From Lacrimispora defluvii (GTDB lineage Bacteria > Bacillota > Clostridia > Lachnospirales > Lachnospiraceae): a DNA stretch of 64,000 nucleotides. Of the stretch, positions 51,949 through 61,488 are shown one piece after another. The position numbers and the translations under genes were made by a program. A model generated the notes under the pieces. The model was not told the DNA's origin and did not search any database. It worked only from the letters and a program-made list of their open reading frames with translations. Each line of letters begins with the position of its first letter. Within the stretch, counting starts at the first letter, position 1. The stretch spans positions 165,025-229,024 of the forward strand of contig JAAOXG010000016.1 of assembly GCA_013036995.1 (NCBI GenBank), written 5' to 3'.

Positions 51949-51996
51949 AAGCCTTGGAAACTCCTTATATTATAAGGGGATCCAGGGCTTTTTTGT
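51949..51996 (+). terminator. Terminator after the AraC-type regulator gene
   Basis: AAGCCTTGGA (51949-51958) pairs with TCCAGGGCTT (51981-51990), with an inner CTCCTTAT/ATAAGGGG stem, then TTTTTTG. It separates the regulator unit from the ABC operon. Confidence 0.85.
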
Positions 51997-52023
51997 GATA
52001 AAAATAAGGTTTGATTATGATTA

Positions 52024-52052
52024 TTTACAAAAGCAGATACCTGGTGTAGGAT
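52024..52052 (+). promoter_or_regulatory. Sigma-A promoter of the ABC importer operon
   Basis: TTTACA (52024-52029), 17-base spacer and TAGGAT (52047-52052), 63 bases before ATG 52115. Confidence 0.6.
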
Positions 52053-52114
52053 AGCCTCACAACAGGGGAGCAAATTTCATAAGACAATCCCCGTAATATT
52101 GAGGAGGAGAGACA

Positions 52115-53083
52115 ATGAGTCAGAAAGCAGAACGTTTCGTTCCGCAAAAAAGGGGTGGATCCCTAAAGCAGGCATACCGCTCTCATAAGTGGCTGTATCT
52201 AATGATCATTCCGGGAGTAATCTATCTCTTGGTTTTTCATTATCTGCCCATGGGTGGTCTTGTCATGGCATTCCAGGATTTCAGCCCTTATAACGGAGAC
52301 ACCATGCTGGGGGCATTTTTTCACAGTCCGTTTGTGGGATTGGCAGTTTTCAGAAAGTTTTTTACCGGGCCGGATTTTATTCGTATATTAACCAATACGC
52401 TTTCTATTTCCATAGCCAGCCTTATTTTTTATTTCCCAGCGCCCATTCTTCTTGCGCTATTATTAAATGAAATCAAGAATATGGCATTTAAAAAAGCAGC
52501 TCAGACAATGGTATACATTCCCCATTTTATTTCCATGGTGATTGTGGCGGCGTTAACTGCCCAGCTGTTCAGCACAACCGACGGTTTGGTTTACCACTGG
52601 CTTACTGGAATATTTGGAAAAAGTCATGCTCCGGATATCATGTCCAATCCAAAGCTTTTTGTCCCCATGATTGTTGGTCAGAATATGTGGAAGGAAACAG
52701 GATACGGAACGATTATATTTCTGGCTGCTTTATCCGGCGTTGATGTACAGCTTTATGAAGCGGCTGAAGTGGACGGCGCAAACAGGTGGCAGAAAATGTG
52801 GCATATTACCCTTCCGGCCATTCGATCCACCATTGTAATCATGCTGATCTTGAAGGTGGGAACCATTTTAAATACCGGCTACGAACAGATTTTCCTGATG
52901 CAGAATTCCATGAATCGTGCCGTATCCGATGTATTTGATACTTACATCTACACAAAAGGTGTTGTAAATGGCAATTATTCCATGGCAACGGCAGCAGGTA
53001 TGTTTAAATCCATTGTCTGTATGATCATGGTACTTGGAGCAAATAAGCTTGCTAAGCTGTTTGGGGAATCAGGATTCTATTAA
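52115..53083 (+). CDS. Oligosaccharide ABC permease (LplB-type)
   Basis: 322 residues with six membrane helices. N-terminal SHKWLYLMIIPGVIYLLVFHYLPMGG is typical of LplB/YteP permeases, and the EAA loop is AAEVDGANRWQKMWHITLPAI near residue 212-232. With the second permease and the binding lipoprotein it forms a type I carbohydrate importer. No ATPase gene is encoded here; LplB-type systems often share MsmX. GAGGAGGAGA precedes the ATG. It is the first gene of the operon 52115-63347. Confidence 0.92.
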   Translation: MSQKAERFVPQKRGGSLKQAYRSHKWLYLMIIPGVIYLLVFHYLPMGGLVMAFQDFSPYNGDTMLGAFFHSPFVGLAVFRKFFTGPDFIRILTNTLSISIASLIFYFPAPILLALLLNEIKNMAFKKAAQTMVYIPHFISMVIVAALTAQLFSTTDGLVYHWLTGIFGKSHAPDIMSNPKLFVPMIVGQNMWKETGYGTIIFLAALSGVDVQLYEAAEVDGANRWQKMWHITLPAIRSTIVIMLILKVGTILNTGYEQIFLMQNSMNRAVSDVFDTYIYTKGVVNGNYSMATAAGMFKSIVCMIMVLGANKLAKLFGESGFY

Positions 53084-53099
53084 TGGGGAGGTCCATAAG

Positions 53100-54002
53100 A
53101 TGGCAAACACGAAAACAATCAAAATAAAACGAAGTCCGGGAGACCAGCTGGTTCAGGTGATTATTTACATCCTGGTAGGGGGATTTGCACTGGCTACCCT
53201 GCTGCCCTTCGTATACATTGTGGCAGGATCTTTTGCTACAGAACGGGAACTGACAGAACGGGCATTTTTCGTATTCCCTCACACCCTTTCCTTAAATGCT
53301 TACCAGTATATATTTAAAACCGGCGATGCAGTAAAGGGTATTATAAATTCAGCATTTGTAACAACCGTGGGAGTAATCATTAATATGACGTTATCGGCAA
53401 CCCTTGCGTATCCATTATCCAGACCTTATTTTAAGGGTAGAACGTTCTTTACCAACATGGTTATCATCACTATGCTTTTTACCGGAGGAATGGTGCCTGC
53501 CTATATGCTGGTGGCAAATGTTCTTCATTTAAAAAATTCTTATTGGGCGCTGTGGCTTCCTGGAGCTATCAATCCTTTTAATATGCTTATTATTAAAAAC
53601 TACTTTCAGGGATTACCATCGGAGCTTGAGGAGGCGGCCAGAATGGATGGCTGCAACGATGGGGAGATATTTGTTAAAATCATTCTTCCATTATCCAAAC
53701 CGGTTCTTGCCAGTGTTGCCCTGTTTTACGCAGTTACTCACTGGAATTCTTATTTCAATGCAATGATGTATATTTCAGACAGCTCAAAGGAAGTAATTCA
53801 GATTGTATTAAGGAGGATTATATTCCTCACTTCCAAGGTGGCCAATGAGAGCAGTTTCGATTGGGGAGCCTTTGGAATGCCGCCTCAGAAAGCGGTAAAG
53901 ATGGCAACAACCGTAGTTGCCACCATTCCCATTTTATGTATTTACCCATTTGTTCAAAAGTACTTTACACAGGGCGTTATGGTTGGCTCTGTAAAAGGAT
54001 AA
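53100..54002 (+). CDS. Oligosaccharide ABC permease (YtcP/LplC-type)
   Basis: 300 residues with six membrane helices. The EAA loop reads EEAARMDGCNDGEIFVKIILPLSKP near residue 180, and the late PPQKAVKMATTVVATIPI segment is typical of LplC/YtcP permeases. The start ATG 53100 follows GGGGAGG 8 bases upstream; a reading from 53034 lies inside the first permease gene and is rejected. It partners the preceding permease. Confidence 0.92.
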   Translation: MANTKTIKIKRSPGDQLVQVIIYILVGGFALATLLPFVYIVAGSFATERELTERAFFVFPHTLSLNAYQYIFKTGDAVKGIINSAFVTTVGVIINMTLSATLAYPLSRPYFKGRTFFTNMVIITMLFTGGMVPAYMLVANVLHLKNSYWALWLPGAINPFNMLIIKNYFQGLPSELEEAARMDGCNDGEIFVKIILPLSKPVLASVALFYAVTHWNSYFNAMMYISDSSKEVIQIVLRRIIFLTSKVANESSFDWGAFGMPPQKAVKMATTVVATIPILCIYPFVQKYFTQGVMVGSVKG

Positions 54003-54027
54003 ATAAAAGTTTAAAAGGAGAAGTGTT

Positions 54028-55605
54028 ATGATGAAACAGGTATGGAAGAAGGCAATGGCAGTGACCCTTGCCGGTACAATGGCGTTGTCCATGGCAGGGT
54101 GCAGTTCCAAAACAAACAGTCAGACGGCAGGGGAGTCAAAAGAGTCAGGAACGGCGGAAGCGGGAGAAGGAAAAGCATCTATTTCCATGATGGTTACCCA
54201 GTTTTATGGAACCGAGCTGAAAAATGATCATTCCGATGAAGTAATTAAAAAGTTTGAGGATTATACCAATACCAATGTGGATTTCCGCTGGGAGGCAAAC
54301 GACACCTATAATGAAAAGCTGGGGCTGGTGCTCATGGACAAAGATAATATGCCTATGATTATCACTGGAAAAGGAGATTTATCAGCTAACGTGGTTGATG
54401 CAGCAAAGAAAGGTGCGTTCTGGGATCTAAGCGAATTTATTAAGGACAGTGCAAGCTATCCCAATTTATCAAAGGCGGATCCCCAGGTATTAAAATCCAT
54501 GACAGTGGACGGAAAAGTCATCGGACTTTACCGTGCAAGAGAAATCGGCAGATTTGGATTTTCTTACCGCACCGACTGGGCAGAAGCAGTGGGAATTACC
54601 CAGGCACCTAAAACAGTGGAAGATGTTTATAACATGCTTTATAAATTCACCTATGAAGATCCCGATGGCAATGGAAAGGATGATACATACGGGCTGGAAA
54701 TGACCAAATATGTAGGACCAATCGATATTATGCAGACCTGGTTTGGAACCGGCAATGAGTGGGTGGTGCAGGATGGAAAGCTGATTCCAGTTCATCAGAC
54801 TAAAGAATACAAAGAAGCCCTAACCTGGGTCAAGAAAATATATGATGATGGTCTGATCCGGAAAGACTGGGCAACTGTGGATTCCGGTACATTTGGTGAT
54901 GCCCTTAAAAAGGGAGAAGCCGGTGCATTCGTAGATGTTATGGACAGTGCAAAAAGAATCTGGAACTATTACATTCAGAATGATATAAAATCAGTAACAG
55001 ATCCGTCTAAGACAGCCACCATGACCATGGTAGGGCCGATTAACGGAAAAACACTGGCTACCAGCGGTTTTAACGGTTATTATCTGATTACAAAGGCAGG
55101 TGCAAAAACAGAAGAAGATGTGAAAAACTGCCTGCATTTCCTGGATAAGATGTGCGACAATGAAATGCTTGTTCTGGCTGATTATGGTCTTGAAGGTGTT
55201 ACTTATGATTTAAAGGATGGCAAAGTAGTGGTGAGAAATGATCTGGAAGTTCAGCAGACTCCTCATACCGGATTAAATCAGACCATCTGCTATATTCCAA
55301 ACCTTGCTTCCACGGAACCGGTTCTGGAAAAGACGGAACCAACCATTGCACAGGATAAGGCTTATGCAGAAAATAAAAAGGTTGCAGTCTTTAATCCGGC
55401 ACTTGGTTATCTTGCTAATTCCGGTGTCAATGCAGAAGTAGGTACTGATATTGAACAGATTATTGATGATGCAAGAACCCAGTATATCTGCGGCCAGATA
55501 GATGAAGCGGGTCTTGACGCAGCTGCCAAACAGTGGTCAGACAGAGGCGGTGACAGATTGATCGAAGAAATCAATCAGCTGTATCAGCAGGATACCGGGA
55601 AATAG
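54028..55605 (+). CDS. Oligosaccharide-binding lipoprotein (LplA-type)
   Basis: 525 residues. A lipoprotein signal ends in LSMAGC with the lipid cysteine at C25, then a Ser/Gly/Glu linker and a family 1 extracellular solute-binding fold (WEANDTYNEKLGLVLMDKDN near 85, YRTDWAEAVGI near 178, VTDPSKTATMTMVGP). It binds the oligosaccharide outside the cell and hands it to the permeases. AAAAGGAG precedes the ATG. A hairpin at 55616-55656 lies after the gene, which may raise its expression relative to downstream enzymes. Confidence 0.92.
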   Translation: MMKQVWKKAMAVTLAGTMALSMAGCSSKTNSQTAGESKESGTAEAGEGKASISMMVTQFYGTELKNDHSDEVIKKFEDYTNTNVDFRWEANDTYNEKLGLVLMDKDNMPMIITGKGDLSANVVDAAKKGAFWDLSEFIKDSASYPNLSKADPQVLKSMTVDGKVIGLYRAREIGRFGFSYRTDWAEAVGITQAPKTVEDVYNMLYKFTYEDPDGNGKDDTYGLEMTKYVGPIDIMQTWFGTGNEWVVQDGKLIPVHQTKEYKEALTWVKKIYDDGLIRKDWATVDSGTFGDALKKGEAGAFVDVMDSAKRIWNYYIQNDIKSVTDPSKTATMTMVGPINGKTLATSGFNGYYLITKAGAKTEEDVKNCLHFLDKMCDNEMLVLADYGLEGVTYDLKDGKVVVRNDLEVQQTPHTGLNQTICYIPNLASTEPVLEKTEPTIAQDKAYAENKKVAVFNPALGYLANSGVNAEVGTDIEQIIDDARTQYICGQIDEAGLDAAAKQWSDRGGDRLIEEINQLYQQDTGK

Positions 55606-55615
55606 GTTTGGCCTG

Positions 55616-55655
55616 GGCGGTGCGGATTCCTTGCAGGAGCCGTACCGCCTCTTTT
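55616..55655 (+). terminator. Partial terminator/attenuator after the binding-protein gene
   Basis: GGCGGTGCGG (55616-55625) pairs with CCGTACCGCC (55640-55649), one G-T pair, followed by TCTTTTG. The weak T-run suggests partial termination, or an RNA stabiliser between the lipoprotein gene and the enzyme genes. Confidence 0.6.
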
Positions 55656-55692
55656 GATGAAAAAGCGCAACTATGCGCAGACGGAGGATTAT

Positions 55693-58320
55693 ATGAAACT
55701 GCATAATTTAAAAGACAGGAGGAAACGGGGGTACACTACCTGGGGATGCATGTGGAATCAGGGAGAATGCGGAAAAAATCAGTCCTATTTGTTGAAAAAT
55801 CAGGATGGAACCCAGGCTGCCATGCAGTCCAGAATTACGGCTTACTGGCCTGACGGCTCAGTCAAATGGACGGCTCATACTGCATGTGCAGACCAGCTTA
55901 CCGATGAAATCCAGGTTCTGACTGCTGATGGGAATACACAGAAGATATCCCGTAGCCTGATCATTAGCAAGGGGACAGAGGGGCTTTTCATAAAATCGGA
56001 GTTTTTGTCTTTTTTTGTTCCTTATAAAGGCTCTTTTTTATTTGAGAACCTGACAGTCCGTGGAGAAATCCGGGTATCGTCTGCAAACCCGGTACTTTTG
56101 CTGGAAGAACCTTTTACAAAAGATGAAATGAAAGGGCAGCTGCAAAAACAGTACCAGGGTTTTGTGGAGGAAGTCACTCTGGAGGAGGAAGGTCCGCTTC
56201 AGGCTGTTATTAAATACACAGGAGTCCATATTTCCAAAGACGGGGACAGAAAGCTTCCCTTTATAATTCGCCTTCATGCAGGTATGGGCAGTGAACGCCT
56301 TCATTTCACCCATACGTTCCTTTATGACGGGGATGAAAACAGAGACTTTTTAAAAGGAATCGGCCTTGAATTTACCATTCCGGTAAAAGGAAGTATGTAT
56401 AACCGGCATGTAAGGTTTGAAGGAGATTTTGGGACGGTTCATGAGGCACTGGCAGAGCTTTTAACCTGGAGACCAAGGGTGCCGGAAGCAGTTTATTCCA
56501 GCCAGATGGCTGGAAAACAGTTGATTCTACAGGGAAATGACAGAGAAATTGTGGAAAAAGTCATGGAAGATATGCCGTTTTGGGATGAATATGATTTCTG
56601 TCAGGACAGTCCCAGTCATTTCCGGCTGAAGAAGAAAATGAAAGAGGAAGGTGTTTGTTACTTAGACTGCCTCCATGGAACAAGAGCAGGAGGGGCAGCT
56701 GCTTTGGGAGGAGAAAATGGAAGCGTGGGATTTGCTATCCGTGATTTCTGGCAGACCTATCCTTCCGGATATACGTTTCGCAGCCTGACAGGAGAAGAGG
56801 CAAAAGCCACAGTCTGGCTTTACAGTCCTGCAGCAGAGGCAATGGATTTCAGACATTATGCCAGCCGGGGATATAACCAGGTATATTATGAGGGGTATGA
56901 TTATAAGGGGGCGGATCCCTTTGGAATTGCATCCACCAGCGAATATTCTGTAGCGTTCTTTGATGAAGTCATTCCCGGGGAGGAAGAACTTCTGGAATTT
57001 TCAAACGAGGTGAATCATCCTCCCCAGTACGTGGGAACTCCGGAATTTTATTATGAGCACCGTGCGTTTGGATACTGGTCCCTGCCAAAACGGGAAAGCG
57101 AGATGGAAATCTGGCTGGAAGACCAGCTGGAGAGAGCCGCTGTTTTCTATGAAAACGAAGTGGATCAAAGAGGCTGGTACGGGCTTTTTAATTATGGGGA
57201 TTTTATGCATACCTACGATAAGGAGCGCCACCAGTGGAGGTATGATATGGGCGGTTACGCCTGGGATAATACGGAACTGGTTCCCACACTCTGGCTCTGG
57301 CTTTCCTTTTTGCGCTCCGGAAGAGCAGAAACATTTTCCCTTGCGGAGAAGCTGACCAGACATGCTTGTGAGGTTGATGTATATCATATGGGAAAATATA
57401 AGGGGCTGGGCTCCCGGCATAATGTACGCCACTGGGGCTGTCCATGCAAGGAAGCACGGATTGCCATGGCAGCTCATCACCGGTATTATTACTATATGAC
57501 GGGAGATTACCGACTGGAGGATATCTTTGAGGAACTAAAGGATAATGAAAAAACGTTTCTTACAAAAGATCCACTGGCAGATTTTTATGATTCCTCTGAA
57601 ATGGTCTTTAGTAGCCATGCCAGAAGCGGACCTGACTGGTCTTCTCTTTGTGCAAACTGGCTGACCCAGTGGGAACGGTTTGAGGATACCCGTTACCTGG
57701 ATAAAATCCGTACGGGGATTGAGGATATAAAAATGGCTCCATTAAGGCTGGTATCAGGACCGGACTTTGAATTTGATCCTGAGACCGTACATTTAAGGTA
57801 CATTGGAGAGCGGGCAGCAGGTGGGACACACCTGCAGATCTGTATGGGAGCGCCTCAGATCTGGCAGGAAATGGCGGATCTTCTTTCTGATCCCAAATGG
57901 AAAGAGATGCTGGCAGAGTACGGCAGATTTTATTATCTTCCAAGAGAAAAGCAGCTGGAGGAATCCAGGGGGATTATTGGTGACCGGGAGTTTTCCCTTC
58001 CGTTTATGGCAGCAGCCATGGGAGCTTATGGAGCCTGGTATTATAATGATGAAAAGCTTGCAAAAACCACCTGGAGTCATCTTCTTCACGCTCTTCTTTG
58101 TGAAGAGAATCACAGCGGTTTTCAAACCACTGTTTTAAAAAACTGTGCGAACCAGGAAGAGCTTCGGGAGATTGCCTGGATTTCTACTAATTTTGCAGCA
58201 CAGTGGTGCTTAAATGTGATTTGTACTCTGGAATTTATCAGAGATCAGCTGCCGGAAAGTTTAGAGGAGGCGGACGCCCTGATATCTGAAATGCCTTCTG
58301 AAAGCTTTCGGAAAGCCTAG
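55693..58320 (+). CDS. YetA-like exo-rhamnogalacturonan lyase family protein (PL26-like)
   Basis: 875 residues from ATG 55693, with no signal peptide. It has the three-part layout of YetA and the fungal exo-rhamnogalacturonan lyase family: an N-terminal beta-sandwich (about 1-235; RITAYWPDGSVKWTAHTA), a middle domain with GVCYLDCLHGTRAGGAAALGG, and a C-terminal (alpha/alpha) barrel with WYGLFNYGDFMH, LGSRHNVRHWGCPC and the rest. It should act on rhamnogalacturonan-I fragments in the cytoplasm. GGAGG lies 5 bases before ATG 55693; a reading from 55657 has no such site. Function is inferred from family and locus. Confidence 0.75.
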   Translation: MKLHNLKDRRKRGYTTWGCMWNQGECGKNQSYLLKNQDGTQAAMQSRITAYWPDGSVKWTAHTACADQLTDEIQVLTADGNTQKISRSLIISKGTEGLFIKSEFLSFFVPYKGSFLFENLTVRGEIRVSSANPVLLLEEPFTKDEMKGQLQKQYQGFVEEVTLEEEGPLQAVIKYTGVHISKDGDRKLPFIIRLHAGMGSERLHFTHTFLYDGDENRDFLKGIGLEFTIPVKGSMYNRHVRFEGDFGTVHEALAELLTWRPRVPEAVYSSQMAGKQLILQGNDREIVEKVMEDMPFWDEYDFCQDSPSHFRLKKKMKEEGVCYLDCLHGTRAGGAAALGGENGSVGFAIRDFWQTYPSGYTFRSLTGEEAKATVWLYSPAAEAMDFRHYASRGYNQVYYEGYDYKGADPFGIASTSEYSVAFFDEVIPGEEELLEFSNEVNHPPQYVGTPEFYYEHRAFGYWSLPKRESEMEIWLEDQLERAAVFYENEVDQRGWYGLFNYGDFMHTYDKERHQWRYDMGGYAWDNTELVPTLWLWLSFLRSGRAETFSLAEKLTRHACEVDVYHMGKYKGLGSRHNVRHWGCPCKEARIAMAAHHRYYYYMTGDYRLEDIFEELKDNEKTFLTKDPLADFYDSSEMVFSSHARSGPDWSSLCANWLTQWERFEDTRYLDKIRTGIEDIKMAPLRLVSGPDFEFDPETVHLRYIGERAAGGTHLQICMGAPQIWQEMADLLSDPKWKEMLAEYGRFYYLPREKQLEESRGIIGDREFSLPFMAAAMGAYGAWYYNDEKLAKTTWSHLLHALLCEENHSGFQTTVLKNCANQEELREIAWISTNFAAQWCLNVICTLEFIRDQLPESLEEADALISEMPSESFRKA

Positions 58321-58338
58321 ACGGAAGGAGGGATTATT

Positions 58339-61300
58339 ATGATACAGCTGATCTCTATTCATCCACAGGAGTTTACCATTACCTGGGATCCGGTCAATAA
58401 GGCCAAAACTACCTGCATCTACTGGTCGGATCGGGAAACCAGTGAAGACTGCTATCGTTTGATGACGGAGATTCATGAGACGGATAAAAAGTTGTTTACT
58501 TTGAAAAAGGCTACTTTCATTCCCCACCACATTCTCATCTGCCATATATCAGAAGATGGCTGTGTGTTAGAAAAAGAGTCCTTTGTTTCTCCCGTTCATT
58601 TTCATCAGGAGGAACAGCTGGAGAAACTTTCAAGAGGTCTGATTGCAGTTAAGGTGAAGAATGGTATCTTCTTAAGCTGGCGCCTTTTTCTGAATGAAGT
58701 GACTGGAGTATCAGACGGAGGAGATGGTCTTACAGGCGTGGATTTTAGAATTTACCGGGATGGAGTCAGTCTTGGGGTTGTGACAGACAGTACCAGCTAT
58801 CTGGATAGTCAGGGAACGGAAGTGTCAGTCTATTGTGTGGCACCGGTCATCAATGGAGTGGAATCTGAACCCTGCGGGCCAGTAAGGGTATGGGAGCATG
58901 ATTATCTGGATATTCCGGTTAAAAAGCCAGCCGGGGGAGTGACACCATCAAAAGAAGAATTCGAGTATTCTGCCAATGACATGTCTGTGGCAGATGTTAA
59001 CGGAGATGGAGAATACGAATATATAGTCAAATGGGATCCATCGAATTCCCATGACGTATCCATTTCCGGATATACGGGAAACTGTATTCTGGATTGCTAT
59101 CAGATAGACGGAACCCTTTTATGGCGGCTTGACATGGGACCAAATATCCGGGCTGGTGCCCATTATACGCAGTTTATCTGCTACGATTTTAATGGAGATG
59201 GAAAGGCGGAAATGGCTGTTAAGACGGCTCCGGGGACCCGTATGACCAGATATGGAGCAGGCGGAGAGGTTGTGGAAGAATTCTATATTACCATGCCACA
59301 GGAGGATTGTAACAAAGGGTACAGCCATAGTGATTCCTATGTGTCAGGAGCTGAGGATTATGAGGCCCACCTTTGCCGTTTGTTTGCCGGATGGCAGGAG
59401 CAGCCGGAGGTAAAGGCGGGACAATGGCCGGACACTTTAGAGGAATGCTTTCATATCCCGCCCAGCTGGAGTTATCCCTTAAATGAGATCCAGCAAAAAG
59501 AGGCAGTCGACTACTTCCTTGATGTGTATGCGCCTGCAAGGAGTCCGAAAAACAGATTAAGGGAATGGGAGGGCTTTATCTTTCACGGACCAGAATATTT
59601 AACCATGTTTGCCGGTGACGGAAAAGAACTGGATACCATTGTATTTCCATTTGAACGGGTAGATGATGGTCTGCGCTGGGGTGATTATGCCATGCCCCGC
59701 ATCGAACCATGCAACCGGGTGGACCGGTTTCTGGCAGGAGTGGCTTATCTGGATGGAAAAAGGCCTTATTTCATTGCCTGCCGTGGGTATTATACCCGGG
59801 CGGCAATCGCTGCCTATTCATTTTTTGAGAACCGCTTTCTTAAGGAATGGGTAGCAGACAGCGGGTTTGTTCCCATGAAAAATCCATTCTGTGACAATCC
59901 ACATGAGAAATGGGGAACTGATCCGGTTTATGGGAAAATGGCAGGACAGGGAAATCATTCTCTCTCTGTTGCGGACGTAGATGGGGACGGCTGCATGGAA
60001 ATCATCTACGGAGCAGCCTGTATCGACCATGATGGGACTCTTTTGTACAGCCTGACAGGACTTCTCCCTGACGGGAGAGAAGGGAAACTGGGGCATGGAG
60101 ATGCCATGCATGTGGCAGATATTGATCCGGACCGCCCTGGATTTGAGATATTTGCCGTATTTGAAGGAGCAGAGAATGCACCATACGGCTATGCACTGCG
60201 GGATGGAGAAAACGGGCAGATCATTTTTGGAAAATATGCCGAAGAAGATCTGGGCAGATGTATGATCGGTGATGTGATACAAGGAGTAAGAGGACTGCAG
60301 TGCTGGGTAAACGGAGAGGGAACCTATGATTGTCATGGTGTATTGATGAAAAAGGAAACCCTCGGAACCAATATGTCCATCCGGTGGGCAGGAGATTTAT
60401 CCACCCAGATTACAGACGGAACGGATTATCTGACCCAGCATCCCACAGGTGTGGTAAATGACTGGGTCCATGGCACAATGCTCTGTCCGGAGCAAACGGC
60501 AACAAACAATGGAACCAAGGGAAACCCATGCCTTGTGGCGGACATTTTTGGGGATTTCAGGGAAGAGATTCTTGTGAGAACAAAGGACAGTTCTGCCATA
60601 CGTATTTATACCAACACGGAAGTAACCGGACATAAACTGTTTACACTCATGCACGACACCCAGTACCGCTGTGGAGTGGCATGGCAGAACAACTGCTATA
60701 ACCAGCCATGCTATCCTAAATTTTATTATGGAACTGATATGGATTTTCGCCGTGTACTTCCTTTTATGCAGGGAAAACCTGTGATTTTTCTGGCAGGTGA
60801 CTCCATTACACAAAGTTATTGGGATGAAGAGAGAAAGCAGACCGGCATAGGAGAAAAACTGCTTTCCTGCCTGGATCATGGCAGCTCCTATGAGATCAGG
60901 CGCTGCACAGCGGGTTCATTTCCCCAGGAAACAAGATACGAGAGCAGGAGACTTGTAGTGGATAACTGCGCAATGGCAGGAAGATCTTTAAAAACATTTC
61001 TAGAAGAAGGAAGACTGGAGGATATAAAAAGACGAATGAAGCCAGGGGACTATCTCTTTATCCAATTTGGACACAATGATGCCGCTGCTTCAAAAGAAGA
61101 CCGGTATGTACCACTTACGCGGCTTTCTGAATATCTGGAACTCTATGTGGAAGCGGCACTTGAAAAAGGTGGTTACCCTGTTATTATCACCCCTGTCTGT
61201 CTCTGCCCCTTTGATCGGGACAGGAAGGAGGAAAAGGAAGAGATTGCCCGTCTTCTTCCGGCTTACAGGGATGAGATGAGAAAATTTGCAGAAACAAGGG

Positions 61301-61485
61301 CGGTTTTATTTGTGGATTTATATGGCTTATGTGAGGAGTTTCTGTGGAAAGCAGGAGAAAAGACGGCAGTGGAATGCTACACAGAAGATCTGGTTCATTT
61401 ATCGGAAATGGGTGCCGGTATCTTTGGGCAATTATTGGCAAATGAAGGAAAAAGATTTATAATAGATGGAAAAACGGAGGTATAA
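58339..61485 (+). CDS. Fusion of PL11 rhamnogalacturonan lyase and CE12-type SGNH acetylesterase
   Basis: 1048 residues, no signal peptide. The first about 810 residues match rhamnogalacturonan endolyase PL11 (YesW/YesX type), with an FN3-like start, DMSVADVNGDGEYEYIVKWD near residue 214, YDFNGDGKAEMAVKTAPGT near 282, and SVADVDGDGCMEIIYGA; these Asp-rich loops bind Ca2+. The C-terminal 230 residues are an SGNH hydrolase with S822 in GDSITQ, N913 in GHND, and D1017 and H1020 in DLVHLS, as in RhgT/YesT rhamnogalacturonan acetylesterases (CE12). In Bacillus these are separate genes. Location appears cytoplasmic. GGAGGG precedes the ATG; it follows the YetA-like gene by 18 bases. Confidence 0.82.
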   Translation: MIQLISIHPQEFTITWDPVNKAKTTCIYWSDRETSEDCYRLMTEIHETDKKLFTLKKATFIPHHILICHISEDGCVLEKESFVSPVHFHQEEQLEKLSRGLIAVKVKNGIFLSWRLFLNEVTGVSDGGDGLTGVDFRIYRDGVSLGVVTDSTSYLDSQGTEVSVYCVAPVINGVESEPCGPVRVWEHDYLDIPVKKPAGGVTPSKEEFEYSANDMSVADVNGDGEYEYIVKWDPSNSHDVSISGYTGNCILDCYQIDGTLLWRLDMGPNIRAGAHYTQFICYDFNGDGKAEMAVKTAPGTRMTRYGAGGEVVEEFYITMPQEDCNKGYSHSDSYVSGAEDYEAHLCRLFAGWQEQPEVKAGQWPDTLEECFHIPPSWSYPLNEIQQKEAVDYFLDVYAPARSPKNRLREWEGFIFHGPEYLTMFAGDGKELDTIVFPFERVDDGLRWGDYAMPRIEPCNRVDRFLAGVAYLDGKRPYFIACRGYYTRAAIAAYSFFENRFLKEWVADSGFVPMKNPFCDNPHEKWGTDPVYGKMAGQGNHSLSVADVDGDGCMEIIYGAACIDHDGTLLYSLTGLLPDGREGKLGHGDAMHVADIDPDRPGFEIFAVFEGAENAPYGYALRDGENGQIIFGKYAEEDLGRCMIGDVIQGVRGLQCWVNGEGTYDCHGVLMKKETLGTNMSIRWAGDLSTQITDGTDYLTQHPTGVVNDWVHGTMLCPEQTATNNGTKGNPCLVADIFGDFREEILVRTKDSSAIRIYTNTEVTGHKLFTLMHDTQYRCGVAWQNNCYNQPCYPKFYYGTDMDFRRVLPFMQGKPVIFLAGDSITQSYWDEERKQTGIGEKLLSCLDHGSSYEIRRCTAGSFPQETRYESRRLVVDNCAMAGRSLKTFLEEGRLEDIKRRMKPGDYLFIQFGHNDAAASKEDRYVPLTRLSEYLELYVEAALEKGGYPVIITPVCLCPFDRDRKEEKEEIARLLPAYRDEMRKFAETRAVLFVDLYGLCEEFLWKAGEKTAVECYTEDLVHLSEMGAGIFGQLLANEGKRFIIDGKTEV

Positions 61486-61488
61486 GTA

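Noticed and set aside
57001..57480. Open frames on the minus strand within the YetA-like gene, up to 159 codons
   Set aside because: They are antisense shadows of a long gene with coherent protein sequence.
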